A DNA stretch of 64,000 nt from Amylibacter marinus (GTDB lineage Bacteria; Pseudomonadota; Alphaproteobacteria; Rhodobacterales; Rhodobacteraceae): positions 1,116,001-1,180,000 of the forward strand of contig NZ_BSNN01000002.1 in the NCBI RefSeq assembly GCF_030160015.1, in the 5' to 3' direction. Position numbers and translations under genes: made by a program. The notes below the pieces were generated by a model. That model ran no database searches and was not told the origin of the DNA. It was given only the letters and a program-made list of their open reading frames with translations. Positions 43,673-52,612 of the stretch are shown here, piece by piece; within the stretch, counting starts at the first letter, position 1; every line of letters starts with the position of its first letter.

Positions 43673-45213
43673 AACGCGGCATAAATCTGATCGGCGCATT
43701 TGTTACGGTGGGCGGCTGGACATTGCTCAGCCGCGTTGTGGGATTGGTGCGCGATTTGATGTTGGCGGCCTATCTGGGCACCGGTGTTGTGGCCGAGGCC
43801 TTTCAGGCGGCATTTGCCCTACCAAATCTATTTCGCCGTTTTTTTGCCGAGGGGGCCTTTAACCTAGCCTTTGTACCGCTCTATGCGAAAAAACTAGAAA
43901 ATGCTGATGATCCGGATCGCTTTGCCTCTGATGCTCTGTCCGTGCTGGCAGGTATGTTGATCATGCTGACACTGGTCGCACAGCTGTTCATGCCTTATTT
44001 GGTATACGCACAAGCCAGCGGATTTGCGGGCACTGCGCGGTTTGATCTGGCGGTTGCGCTGTCTCGGATCATCTTTCCGTATGTTCTGTTTATCTCGCTG
44101 GCGGCTGTGTTCAGCGGGATGTTGAATGCCCATGGTCGCTTTGCCGCCGCCGCCGCCGCGCCGGTGTTGCTGAACGTGATTTTGATCGGCGCGATGATTT
44201 TGGCCAGTTACGCGGGCTGGGATATGGGCAAAACACTGGCGATTGCGGTGGCCATTGCGGGGATTGCTCAGATGGGGCTTGTCTGGGGGGCCATTCGAAA
44301 ATTGGGCATTCGCATCAAATTCCACCTGCCCAAACTCACGCCTGATTTGAAACGCCTGTTTGTGATTGCTGTGCCTACCCTGCTGACAGGGGGGGTTATA
44401 CAGATAAACCTGTTGGTGGGGCGGAATGTCGCCAGCCATTCCGAAGGCGCCTTTGCTTGGCTATATTATGCGGATCGGTTGTATCAGTTGCCCCTAGGGG
44501 TTGTGGGCATTGCCATTGGCATTGTGCTGTTACCCGAACTGGCGCGCAAACTGGCCGCCAAGGATTCTGTTGCAGGACAAGCGGCGTTTAACCGCGCCCT
44601 AGAGTTCTCCTGTATGCTGACTCTGCCTGCGGCCGTAGCATTGGCGCTGGTGCCAATTCCCTTGATCTCGGTTTTGTTTGAACGGGGCGCATTCGATGCC
44701 GCCGATTCGCGTGCCACTGCAGCGGCTCTGTCGATTTATGCGTTGGGCTTGCCTGCATTTGTGATACAAAAGGTGCTACAGCCCCTGTATTTCGCGCGCG
44801 AAGACACCCGCACCCCGTTTCGCTATGCCTTGGTAGCCATGGTCGTGAATTTCGTGCTGGCGGTGGGCTTGTCGCTCTATTGGGGTTATTTGGCCGCGGC
44901 CATCGGTACCACGCTCTCGGCATGGGTGATGTTGGTGTTATTATGGCGCGGCACGCGCCGGATGGGGCTGGCTGGCGCCCTTGATGCGCGCATTCGTGCG
45001 CGCCTGCCTAGAATTCTGATCTCTAGCATTGCAATGGGCGGCGTTATTTTCGCAGTACAATATTTGCTGTGGGATGCGCTGAATGCGGATGGTATCCGTT
45101 ATATCGCATTGTTAGGGCTGATTTGTGCAGGTGCTGTTAGCTATGGCGCGGTATTGCTGTTATCCGGTGGCATTCAAAAATCAGACCTGCGCGGATTTAT
45201 CCGCCGATCCTAG
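43669..45213 (+). CDS. murJ: Lipid II flippase MurJ
   Basis: A 514-residue membrane protein with about 14 spans, of the MOP exporter superfamily, that flips lipid II for peptidoglycan synthesis. GGWTLLSRVVGLVRDLMLA at the N terminus, FALPNLFRRFFAEGAFNLAF near residue 48 and YYADRLYQLPLGVVGIAIG near residue 265 are family signatures. It is coupled to glnD, a common alphaproteobacterial pair. Its stop overlaps the convergent galE stop by 4 bp, with no space for a terminator between. Confidence 0.96.
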   Translation: MKRGINLIGAFVTVGGWTLLSRVVGLVRDLMLAAYLGTGVVAEAFQAAFALPNLFRRFFAEGAFNLAFVPLYAKKLENADDPDRFASDALSVLAGMLIMLTLVAQLFMPYLVYAQASGFAGTARFDLAVALSRIIFPYVLFISLAAVFSGMLNAHGRFAAAAAAPVLLNVILIGAMILASYAGWDMGKTLAIAVAIAGIAQMGLVWGAIRKLGIRIKFHLPKLTPDLKRLFVIAVPTLLTGGVIQINLLVGRNVASHSEGAFAWLYYADRLYQLPLGVVGIAIGIVLLPELARKLAAKDSVAGQAAFNRALEFSCMLTLPAAVALALVPIPLISVLFERGAFDAADSRATAAALSIYALGLPAFVIQKVLQPLYFAREDTRTPFRYALVAMVVNFVLAVGLSLYWGYLAAAIGTTLSAWVMLVLLWRGTRRMGLAGALDARIRARLPRILISSIAMGGVIFAVQYLLWDALNADGIRYIALLGLICAGAVSYGAVLLLSGGIQKSDLRGFIRRS

Positions 45214-46223
45214 GCGTGCTGGGCACCCGTGGTGATCCAATGCCAGCTAGAGGCGCACATCTCGTCTAGGCCCATTTCCGCCTCAAATCCCAACAACGCT
45301 GCGGCGCGGGTGATATCGGCACGCATCTCGGCAATATCACCTGCACGCCGCGGGGCTATCTCATAGGGCAAATCCCAGCCACAGGCTCGCCCATAGGCGG
45401 CCAGAACCTCGCGGACAGAATAGCCCCGCCCTGTTCCCAAATTCACCGTGTGCCCGCGCCCAGTGTGCAACAGGCTGTTCAGAGACAAAACATGGCCTCG
45501 CGCCAGATCATCCACATGGATGTAGTCGCGAATGCCCGTGCCATCAGGGGTGTCGTAGTCATCGCCAAACACCTGTAGGTGCGGTAGCTCACGGCTGGCG
45601 ACCTTGGCGATATACGGCATCAGGTTATTGGGAATATCATTGGGATCTTCGCCAATAATCCCCGAGGCATGGGCCCCTACAGGATTAAAGTAGCGTAAAA
45701 TACCCGCACAGAATTTGGCATTAACGGATGAGATTTGATTTAGTATCTGCTCACCTGTCAATTTGGTATGAGCATAAGGGTTAGAAAAGCTGGTGGGTGC
45801 ATCTTCTTGGAACGGCAAATCGGCCCCTCCGCCATAGACCGTGGCCGAGGATGAAAACACAATCGTCCCCACATCATTAGCCTGCATCGCAGATAAAACA
45901 TTGCTTAGCCCCGTTACATTCACGTCGAAATACCGCAGCGGCTGCGACACGGATTCCCCCACGGCTTTTAGCCCAGCAAAATGTACCACTGCGTCGAATT
46001 TTTCTGCATGGAACAGCGCCTCTAGGCCCGCGCGATCCAAAATATCCAATTTGCGAAAATCTGTTGGGCGATTGGTGATCTGTGCCAAACGGCCGGCGAC
46101 AGAGGCCTTGGCATTGGACAGGTTATCAATCACCACCACATCATAGCCCGCCCGAACCAAAGCCACATAGGTGTGTGACCCGATGTATCCCAATCCACCC
46201 GTCAACAATATCCGACCCGTCAT
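45210..46223 (-). CDS. galE: UDP-glucose 4-epimerase
   Basis: A 337-residue extended SDR that interconverts UDP-glucose and UDP-galactose for surface polysaccharide. LLTGGLGYIGSHTYVAL binds NAD, VIDNLSNAKAS follows, and the catalytic set is SSSATVYG with NPYAHTKL. GTGIRDYIHVDDLARGH is a family mark. I start at 46223 behind GGAGAG. It may feed the glycan operon at 17-23 kb, though it is not linked to it. Confidence 0.95.
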   Translation of the reverse strand: MTGRILLTGGLGYIGSHTYVALVRAGYDVVVIDNLSNAKASVAGRLAQITNRPTDFRKLDILDRAGLEALFHAEKFDAVVHFAGLKAVGESVSQPLRYFDVNVTGLSNVLSAMQANDVGTIVFSSSATVYGGGADLPFQEDAPTSFSNPYAHTKLTGEQILNQISSVNAKFCAGILRYFNPVGAHASGIIGEDPNDIPNNLMPYIAKVASRELPHLQVFGDDYDTPDGTGIRDYIHVDDLARGHVLSLNSLLHTGRGHTVNLGTGRGYSVREVLAAYGRACGWDLPYEIAPRRAGDIAEMRADITRAAALLGFEAEMGLDEMCASSWHWITTGAQHA

Positions 46224-46253
46224 GCAGCTCTCCTTCAGCCAAATATGCGCCAA

Positions 46254-46503
46254 TTATAACGCCCGTCAGTTCTTTGTTGGGTTTAACTGGATTCTCTAAA
46301 TTTAAAACCCATTTCTGAAACTAGCGAATCGCCACAACAGTTTGCTACAACTATAGGCAACTAAATCCACGGGTTTCGCTAGTATTCACAGGTGTTATCC
46401 CGAAATTAATCAACAACCGCACAAGTAGGTTGAATTTCAGTACCGCAATGTTTAGTTTAGCGGTATCCTCTACTGAGGCAATTTTAATTCTAGGAGCACT
46501 ATT
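46254..46503. promoter_or_regulatory. Upstream region of the small secreted protein, rich in inverted repeats
   Basis: 250 bp between galE and the small gene. It holds GGGTTT/AAACCC (46279-46284 and 46305-46310), ACTAGCGAA/TTCGCTAGT (46320-46328 and 46375-46383, perfect 9 bp) and TACCGC/GCGGTA (46441-46446 and 46460-46465). A candidate promoter is TTGAAT (46430-46435), 17 bp, TAGTTT (46453-46458), inside the last repeat. The galE promoter also lies here. Confidence 0.45.
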
Positions 46504-46728
46504 ATGAGCCTATCAAAACTTACTGTGGCAACATTTGCTGCTGCCGCTTTCGCAACTGCCTCATTCGCAGGTACTCTAACTGAGCCAGATGTTATGACAG
46601 TAGAAGAGCCAGAAGCAGCTTCTTCGTCTGCTGGTTCTGCAGCATGGTTGATCCCACTTCTGCTAATTGCAGCTATCGCAGCTGCTTCTTCTGATGACAC
46701 ATCAGCAACAAGTGAATCAGAACGCTAA
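46504..46728 (+). CDS. Small secreted/single-span protein, paralogue of the one at 24485
   Basis: A 74-residue protein. A clear signal peptide ends at FATASFA, followed by GTLTEPDVMTVEEPEAA, a Ser-rich linker, one hydrophobic span (AAWLIPLLLIAAIAAA) and a short acidic Ser/Thr tail. The layout and motifs match the 80-residue protein at 24485 (GTLT, EP/EEPE, WLIPLLLI against WIIPVLMI). It has its own promoter region, a TAGGAG ribosome site and a classic terminator, so it is probably made in quantity. Function unknown. Confidence 0.75.
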   Translation: MSLSKLTVATFAAAAFATASFAGTLTEPDVMTVEEPEAASSSAGSAAWLIPLLLIAAIAAASSDDTSATSESER

Positions 46729-46762
46729 GAATTTTACACCAACACAGTTGGTACTACAGTTT

Positions 46763-46791
46763 AAAAAAGCGAGGATTAGCCTCGCTTTTTT
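46763..46791 (+). terminator. Rho-independent terminator
   Basis: AAAAAAGCGAGG (46763-46774) pairs with CCTCGCTTTTTT (46780-46791) around ATTAG, with a run of T at the 3' side. The A-run on the left also allows it to stop the convergent rhomboid-like transcript. Confidence 0.88.
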
Positions 46792-46810
46792 TATGTCCAA
46801 ATTTTGATAA

Positions 46811-47509
46811 CTAGCGCGCTCTAATCCGCGTAAGTAATGCGCGCCACCGCGCCGCGGCCTTGGGCTCTAACAATATCGCCAAACTAAACCCTGTTGCGAA
46901 ACCCGTTAGTTCCGCCGCCAGATCATTGTTACCCCCAAAGGCCAACATATAAAGCAACTGAATAACAATCAAAAATCCTATCAGGCGAAAGGCCATATAG
47001 CCATTGTCTCCGCGATCACGCATCAAAACAAATTGGAGCCACGTAAAGGCCCCGATCAGCCCATAGACCGCAGGATACCCCCCCAACAACAGGGTATTCC
47101 CTGTGGTAAACAGCGCCTGCGCCAAGGCGCCGAATAACCCGCTTAGCAAAAACATCGCCAGCACCGCCAAGGGATGGCAAATCTCGCCCACATATTTCCC
47201 CATTGCCAATGTAAACACGCATACAAACAGCGCATGTATGGCCCCCGTGTGGATGAAAATATAGGTAACAAAGCGAATAATATGCTCGATAGGATAGCTG
47301 GCATTCTGGATCATCCAATCAAAAATCGCCCCCACAAAACCAAATGCCCGGCTGTATTCCAGCCGCCAACCTATGGCCTCGCGCCCGCCAATAAATCCCG
47401 CCTCGCCCAATTGAAAGATCACCTCTATCCCCGCCATCAACACCACCAGAACCACAATAACCGCAGGCACCGAATTAAAAGGTGATGCATTTGCATTTGG
47501 ATCAAACAT
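46811..47509 (-). CDS. Rhomboid-fold membrane protein lacking catalytic residues
   Basis: A 232-residue, six-span rhomboid-like protein. The expected active-site strand GxSGxxYG reads GGYPAVYGLIG, so the catalytic serine is tyrosine 145. The expected AHxxG of the last span reads AELTGFATGF, so histidine is glutamate 200. The fold is otherwise kept: FVTYIFIHTGAIHALFVCVF matches the usual region with conserved histidines, and AMGKYVGEI follows. It is therefore predicted to be an inactive rhomboid that may bind membrane proteins rather than cut them. I recall similar roseobacter sequences annotated as proteases. It is a single gene, convergent with the small secreted protein. Confidence 0.82.
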   Translation of the reverse strand: MFDPNANASPFNSVPAVIVVLVVLMAGIEVIFQLGEAGFIGGREAIGWRLEYSRAFGFVGAIFDWMIQNASYPIEHIIRFVTYIFIHTGAIHALFVCVFTLAMGKYVGEICHPLAVLAMFLLSGLFGALAQALFTTGNTLLLGGYPAVYGLIGAFTWLQFVLMRDRGDNGYMAFRLIGFLIVIQLLYMLAFGGNNDLAAELTGFATGFSLAILLEPKAAARWRALLTRIRAR

Positions 47510-47595
47510 TCAGATGGTCTCCATTGGTTGACGTTCATTGGGTGTTTTGTGATAACCCACCCAACAGCATCTAATCCAAACGGAGCACAATTGCC

Positions 47596-48612
47596 ATGAC
47601 AGAAGCGCAGATCACCCCGCGCGTATTTTCAGGAATCCAACCATCGGGAAACCTGACCCTTGGGAATTACCTAGGCGCGCTACGCCGGTTTGGTAAAATG
47701 CAAGATGACGGTATTGAAACCATCTACTGCGTGGTAGACATGCACGCCATAACGGTATGGCAGGATCCAGCCGCCCTGCGCAACCAGACCCGCGAACTGG
47801 CGGCGGCCTATATCGCCTGTGGACTAGATCCCCAAAAGTCCATTCTGTTTAACCAGAGTCAGGTGCCCGCACATGCCGAATTGGCTTGGATCTTGAACTG
47901 TGTGGTGCGTATTGGCTGGATGAGTCGCATGACCCAGTTCAAGGACAAGGCCGGTAAAAACGCCGAGAAAATGTCCCTAGGGCTCTATGTGTACCCTGCG
48001 TTGATGGCGGCGGATATCTTGACCTATAAGGCCACACATGTGCCCGTTGGTGAGGATCAGAAACAGCATGTTGAGCTAACCCGTGATGTGGCCGCTAAAT
48101 TCAACCATGATTACGGTGTCGATTTCTTCCCGATCCCCGATCCCGTAATCGAGGGCACCGGCACGCGTGTGATGTCCCTGCGCGACGGTAACAAGAAAAT
48201 GTCGAAATCCGATCCGTCAGACAAAAGCAGGATCAATTTGATTGATGATGCGGATACAATTGCCGCCAAAATTCGCAAGGCCAAGACCGATCCAGATGCC
48301 CTGCCATCCGAGGCCGCTGGCCTTGCGGATCGCCCAGAGGCCCGTAATTTGGTAAATATCTATGCAGGCCTTGCTGACATTTCTGTAGACGATGTTTTAC
48401 GTGAATTTGGTGGCCAACAGTTTGGCGCATTCAAGCCCGCCCTTGCGGATTTGGCTGTGAACCATATGGCCCCGATCAGCTCTGAAATCGCGCGCCTATT
48501 GGCACAGCCAGACGAGATCGACCGCATTTTGGCCAATGGCGCAGAACGTGCCGATGCAATCGCTGCTCCTATTTTGGCAGAGGCCAAACAAATCGTCGGA
48601 TTTATTAAATAA
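47596..48612 (+). CDS. trpS: Tryptophan-tRNA ligase
   Basis: A 338-residue class I aminoacyl-tRNA synthetase that charges tRNA-Trp. The HIGH-equivalent region is [18 protein letters not shown], and the KMSKS loop is [13 protein letters not shown] near residue 202. [18 protein letters not shown] near residue 152 is conserved. GGAG precedes the ATG. A GC-rich hairpin follows at 48630-48646. Confidence 0.96.
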   Translation: MTEAQITPRVFSGIQPSGNLTLGNYLGALRRFGKMQDDGIETIYCVVDMHAITVWQDPAALRNQTRELAAAYIACGLDPQKSILFNQSQVPAHAELAWILNCVVRIGWMSRMTQFKDKAGKNAEKMSLGLYVYPALMAADILTYKATHVPVGEDQKQHVELTRDVAAKFNHDYGVDFFPIPDPVIEGTGTRVMSLRDGNKKMSKSDPSDKSRINLIDDADTIAAKIRKAKTDPDALPSEAAGLADRPEARNLVNIYAGLADISVDDVLREFGGQQFGAFKPALADLAVNHMAPISSEIARLLAQPDEIDRILANGAERADAIAAPILAEAKQIVGFIK

Positions 48613-48629
48613 AGCTCGGGTGTAATGGC

Positions 48630-48646
48630 GGGCCCCCTTGGGGCCC
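48630..48646 (+). terminator. trpS terminator hairpin
   Basis: GGGCCCC (48630-48636) and GGGGCCC (48640-48646) around CTT. It touches the stop codon of the convergent histidine kinase gene. There is no U tract, so its strength is uncertain. Confidence 0.5.
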
Positions 48647-50031
48647 TAGCCTGCCTTGGGCAGTCGAATTTCAAAGATCGTGCCCATGTCATCACTTTGG
48701 ATTAGTTCCAGTGTACCATTGTGATTTTGAATCAACTCGGCCGAAATGGCCAAGCCCAGACCCGATCCACCAACCCGCGCACTGCCCTCAAAGGGTTTGA
48801 ACATATTCTCACGCGCGCGTGGCGGCATACCCGGCCCATTATCGCTGATCCGCATTACAAAGCTCTGCCCATCCTCGCTGGCATCTAGTGTAATCAGCCC
48901 TGACGTTCCACGGGCTGTCAGAACCTGACGCGCATTGCGGGTTAAATTCGACACCACCCGAAATACTTGATCCTTATCCGCCCAGCAGCTAAGCGTCGGA
49001 TCAGCCGCAATGTCTATTTGCACATCCCCATCCCCAATCGCCAGACGCTCTGCCTCGGCCACATCCTCGAACATCTCTAGGATCGGGAATTTAGACAGCT
49101 CAGGCGTGGGCTCTTCGGCTTTGCCAAAAGACAGGGTGCGCTCGCACAGGTTTACCGCCCGCGACAGGCTGTTCACCAGCTTTGGCGCAATGCGTTGAAT
49201 GCGGGGATCATCACTAATCTCCATGCGATCCGCCAACAATTGTGTGGTGGTCAGAATATTGCGTAGATCATGGCTGATCTTTGAGACAGCCCCCCCCAAG
49301 GCAACCAGCCGTTTGCGTTCCAGCAAGGATTGGTTCAGCTGTGTTTCCATTTCCGCCAAGGCCTGCTCGGCTTGATACAGCTCAGTTACGGGAGCCTTGG
49401 GTTGAATGATTTTCTTGGCATCTTCGGGCGCAGATTGGAAATTTTGGATTTGGGTCACCACACGGCTGATTGGTGCGCCGATTAATTTGCGCGTGGCTAC
49501 AAACAACATCAATCCAATGGCCAAAGATAGCCCCAAAGACAGCCAATAAATCCGCCAACCATACCCCACCATAGCATTTCGCAGAGGCCCCTCGGCCATG
49601 GTGGCCTCGATCAACGTGCCGCCCCCTTTGACCGGTGCGCCAACGACACGGATGACACGATCTGATCCATTAATCAGTGTATCAAAGGCATCGCGGATCA
49701 AAGTCCACGCGCCGTTTTGGCGCAAATCTACCGTCATATCCACCGCAGCAGGCATTGGGCTCGCCAACACCAATTCGCGCATTTCATTGCGGTTTAGCAC
49801 AATATTCAGCACCTCAGCATTGTCCAATAGCTCTTCTTGTAACTCTAATGAGATCATCGCATCCGGTGCCGCCAATAACGTCAGCGAAGCGATCTGCGAT
49901 CTTTCAAGCCGCTCGCGCAAATAATCCTCGCGAAAGCGTGCAACCGAGGGCACAAAAATCATTACCTCTGCCACCATCACAAATATGATAGTCAGCAACA
50001 AAAAGCGCCCCGAAAGTGTTCTTAGAAACAT
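48646..50031 (-). CDS. Sensor histidine kinase
   Basis: A 461-residue membrane kinase. Two spans (about residues 9-30 and 160-180) flank a periplasmic sensor of about 130 residues. A HAMP-like linker follows, then the phospho-acceptor H in KISHDLRNILTTTQLLADRM (near residue 255). The ATP-binding domain has the N box region VVSNLTRNARQVL, then SDNGPGMPPRARENMFKPF and GGSGLGLAIS. No response regulator lies beside it, so its partner is elsewhere. The signal is unknown. Confidence 0.9.
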   Translation of the reverse strand: MFLRTLSGRFLLLTIIFVMVAEVMIFVPSVARFREDYLRERLERSQIASLTLLAAPDAMISLELQEELLDNAEVLNIVLNRNEMRELVLASPMPAAVDMTVDLRQNGAWTLIRDAFDTLINGSDRVIRVVGAPVKGGGTLIEATMAEGPLRNAMVGYGWRIYWLSLGLSLAIGLMLFVATRKLIGAPISRVVTQIQNFQSAPEDAKKIIQPKAPVTELYQAEQALAEMETQLNQSLLERKRLVALGGAVSKISHDLRNILTTTQLLADRMEISDDPRIQRIAPKLVNSLSRAVNLCERTLSFGKAEEPTPELSKFPILEMFEDVAEAERLAIGDGDVQIDIAADPTLSCWADKDQVFRVVSNLTRNARQVLTARGTSGLITLDASEDGQSFVMRISDNGPGMPPRARENMFKPFEGSARVGGSGLGLAISAELIQNHNGTLELIQSDDMGTIFEIRLPKAG

Positions 50032-50053
50032 ATACCTGCCTTGCTTGGGGTGT

Positions 50054-51466
50054 TCAGAACCTTTGAACCAAACCCACTACGTTTTTTACGACCTTACTAT
50101 CAAATAGGCGAGGGGTAAAATAGGCCCCTGCGGCGCGTTTATTCACCTCGCCAAGAGTGGGATAGGGGCTGATCATCGCGGCCACCGCCCCCATTTTCAA
50201 CCTATTTGCCAAGGCCAAGGCCCATATCTGGATCAGCTCGCCCGCTTGTTCACCAACAATAGATGCGCCCACAGGGCGCCCCTTGACCACCATCACCTTT
50301 ACAAATCCCTTGGTCAGGTGGGATGCGCGGGCGCGGTCATTATCGGCGTAGTCTGCGCGCACAACGCTTAGCGCCTCTCCATATTTTTCTCGGGCCTGCG
50401 CCTCTGTTAACCCTACCTGCGCCAATTCAGGGTCGGTATAGGTTACCCACGGCACATGATCCATGCGTTGTTTGCTGGGCAGACCGAAAAGCGCCGATTT
50501 GATGATCACCCCCGCATGATACCCCGCCACATGGGTGAATTGTAACCCCGCCGCCACATCACCAATGGCATATACACGTTTATTTGTGGTCTTTAACGAT
50601 GCATTCACTTTGATGCCCCCGCGCGTCGGTTCTATGCCCGCCGCCTCTAGGTTCAGGCGATCAACATTGGGTTTTCGCCCCACGGCCATCAAGAGATGCG
50701 ATCCGCTATAGCTGGGCCCATCTTTGGTGTTCAGGGTAATCCCGTGCCTGTCTTGGGCAACATCGGTGACCAAGGCCCCCTCGACAATATCAATACCCTC
50801 AGCGCGCAGCGATTCTATAACTACGGCTGCTAATTCTGGATCATCATTGCCCAGCGCCTTTGCGCCCTCTAGCACCGTTACCTTGCACCCAAGGCGGGCA
50901 TGGGCCTGTGCCATTTCCATGCCGATCGGCCCGGCACCGATAATGATCAGATGTTCTGGGCGCTCTTGTAACTCAAACACATTTTCATTGGTCAGGTAAT
51001 CCACATCAGCTAGCCCAGGAATGGGCGGCACAAAGGGCGCAGACCCTGTAGAGATCACAAACCGGCGCGCGGTAATGATCGTATCCCCCGCCTGCACCTC
51101 GCGCGGTGAAATGAAGGTGCCGAACTCAGAAATCACATTCACCCCCAGCCCCTCGAAACGCTCGACACTGTCGTGGGGTTCTATCCCCTTGATCACAGAT
51201 GCCACATGGGCCTTGGCGGCGGCGTAATCCACCACCGGCACCTGTGGGGTTACCCCCATTGCGGCGCCCTTGGTCTGGCTATGGGCGGCCTTGCCCGCGG
51301 CCAACAGCGCCTTGGACGGCACACAGCCATAATTCAGGCAATCACCGCCCATTTTGTGGCCCTCTAGCAGAACCACATCGGCCCCCATCTGCACAGCACC
51401 CGCCGCTACAGACAGGCCACCCGAACCCGCCCCAATTACACAAAGATCCGTTTTGATACGTTTCAT
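50054..51466 (-). CDS. MerA-like pyridine nucleotide-disulfide oxidoreductase
   Basis: A 470-residue flavoprotein. FAD binding is VIGAGSGGLSVAAGAVQMG. The redox disulfide is GGDCLNYGCVPSKALL, NAD binding is IIGAGPIGMEMAQAHARLG, and the dimer-domain motif reads SPYPTLGEVNKRA. Tyrosine stands where dihydrolipoamide dehydrogenases have the catalytic histidine (HAHPTL), as in mercuric reductase. But the C-terminal Cys-Cys pair and N-terminal metal domain of MerA are missing, so mercury reduction is unlikely. It overlaps the TVP38 gene by ATGA, a known pairing. The substrate is unknown. Confidence 0.85.
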   Translation of the reverse strand: MKRIKTDLCVIGAGSGGLSVAAGAVQMGADVVLLEGHKMGGDCLNYGCVPSKALLAAGKAAHSQTKGAAMGVTPQVPVVDYAAAKAHVASVIKGIEPHDSVERFEGLGVNVISEFGTFISPREVQAGDTIITARRFVISTGSAPFVPPIPGLADVDYLTNENVFELQERPEHLIIIGAGPIGMEMAQAHARLGCKVTVLEGAKALGNDDPELAAVVIESLRAEGIDIVEGALVTDVAQDRHGITLNTKDGPSYSGSHLLMAVGRKPNVDRLNLEAAGIEPTRGGIKVNASLKTTNKRVYAIGDVAAGLQFTHVAGYHAGVIIKSALFGLPSKQRMDHVPWVTYTDPELAQVGLTEAQAREKYGEALSVVRADYADNDRARASHLTKGFVKVMVVKGRPVGASIVGEQAGELIQIWALALANRLKMGAVAAMISPYPTLGEVNKRAAGAYFTPRLFDSKVVKNVVGLVQRF

Positions 51467-52173
51467 GGTGCTGTTTCCTTTTTAAATTTTGAAATCAAGA
51501 TCGGTAATGCGGCCAATGCCGCCAACCCTAGAATTGGCCCCAAAATATGAGGTTCGAATATAATACCAAGATTTGGCGTTTCTCCGCGGGCAAATATTTC
51601 ACCTAGGCCCGCCCCAACAGAGGTATAGACCACCGCCCCCGGCATGATCCCGAAAAACGTGGTCCATGCAAAACGGCGTAGAGATACCCCAACAAACGCT
51701 GGTGCAAGGTTGGCCACGAAAAACGGCACCGCAGGTACAAGGCGCATCAGTAACAGATAGCTCACCTCGTTCTGACGAATTTCCTTTTCCATCTTATCCA
51801 AAAAGCCGCTTTTCTGGCTATCGCCCAGCTTTGCGGCGAAACTATCCCCCAATCCCGTCTTGGCGGCGATGAAAATCGCACAGGCCCCGATGCTGGCCCC
51901 AAGTATATTAAACAGGGCACCCGGAAATATCCCGAATAGAAATCCACCCGTTAGGGTCAGAATTGTGGCACCCGGCAGGGAAAATGCCACCGCCACCACA
52001 TAGAGCGCCACAAAGACCAAGGCGGCGATCACATAGTTATTGTCGCGCCATTGGCTCAGGGCCTCTTGGTTAGCGGCAAGATTTTCAAAACTGACGATAT
52101 CACGTAGGAAAAACGCACCCAATCCAGCCCCCAACGCAATAACCCCTAGGGGAATCATTTTGCGAATATTCAT
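51463..52173 (-). CDS. TVP38/TMEM64 family membrane protein
   Basis: A 236-residue protein with about six spans, of the TVP38/DedA-like (SNARE-associated) superfamily. The signature FSLPGATILTLTGGFLFGIFPG lies near residue 66 in two overlapping pieces, and LLMRLVPAVPFFVANLAPAF near residue 140 is the second half motif. Related DedA proteins move lipid carriers or affect the membrane potential. AAAGGTAG precedes the start. It is the first gene of a pair with the MerA-like flavoprotein. Confidence 0.88.
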   Translation of the reverse strand: MNIRKMIPLGVIALGAGLGAFFLRDIVSFENLAANQEALSQWRDNNYVIAALVFVALYVVAVAFSLPGATILTLTGGFLFGIFPGALFNILGASIGACAIFIAAKTGLGDSFAAKLGDSQKSGFLDKMEKEIRQNEVSYLLLMRLVPAVPFFVANLAPAFVGVSLRRFAWTTFFGIMPGAVVYTSVGAGLGEIFARGETPNLGIIFEPHILGPILGLAALAALPILISKFKKETAP

Positions 52174-52357
52174 AGCAATCTACCTTTGTTGTCCTGTGTT
52201 GCATCTTTAATGCGCGATTGGTCTTTTTGACGCTAGCCCCATCACGCGGGGTTGATCTTGGGTGATCAATTGTTTCAATTCTCCCAAGTTTTAGGTCACC
52301 ATCAGCGGTTTTGGCATTTTTTTTCAATTTCCTGTAATAAAACTGATGCAATGCGAA

Positions 52358-52386
52358 TTGACTTAGCCCCAGCATCGGCCTAAAGA
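52358..52386 (+). promoter_or_regulatory. rpmH-rnpA promoter
   Basis: TTGACT (52358-52363) and TAAAGA (52381-52386) are exactly 17 bp apart, a good sigma-70 promoter. The predicted start point near 52393 gives a leader of about 60 nt before rpmH. The rest of 52174-52452 shows no gene. Confidence 0.65.
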
Positions 52387-52452
52387 GCAACTCTCGAACA
52401 CCACGGGCTTCGAATCCTTTGTGGTTTGGCCCAAGACGATCAGGAGATCGAA

Positions 52453-52587
52453 ATGAAACGTACATATCAACCAAGTAACTTGGTTCGCAAACGCCGCCAC
52501 GGCTTTCGCTCACGCATGGCTACCAAAAATGGCCGCAAGATCTTGAACCGTCGCCGGACACAAGGTCGTAAGAGCCTGTCAGCATAG
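52453..52587 (+). CDS. rpmH: Ribosomal protein bL34
   Basis: A 44-residue protein of the 50S subunit: [20 protein letters not shown] at the start, then [20 protein letters not shown], both fully typical of L34. CAGGAG precedes the ATG at 52453. The gene lies directly before rnpA, as in nearly all bacteria. In many bacteria this pair flanks the replication origin region, but I see no dnaA or DnaA boxes here. Confidence 0.97.
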   Translation: MKRTYQPSNLVRKRRHGFRSRMATKNGRKILNRRRTQGRKSLSA

Positions 52588-52612
52588 GCTGACGTTTTTT
52601 GCGTTTTTGCAC

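Noticed and set aside
50054-51466. Mercuric reductase merA
   Set aside because: No N-terminal metal-binding domain, no C-terminal Cys pair and no mer genes nearby.
52100-52513. Minus-strand open frame over the rpmH promoter
   Set aside because: It covers the rpmH promoter, ribosome site and first codons as well as the TVP38 start. It has no family features.
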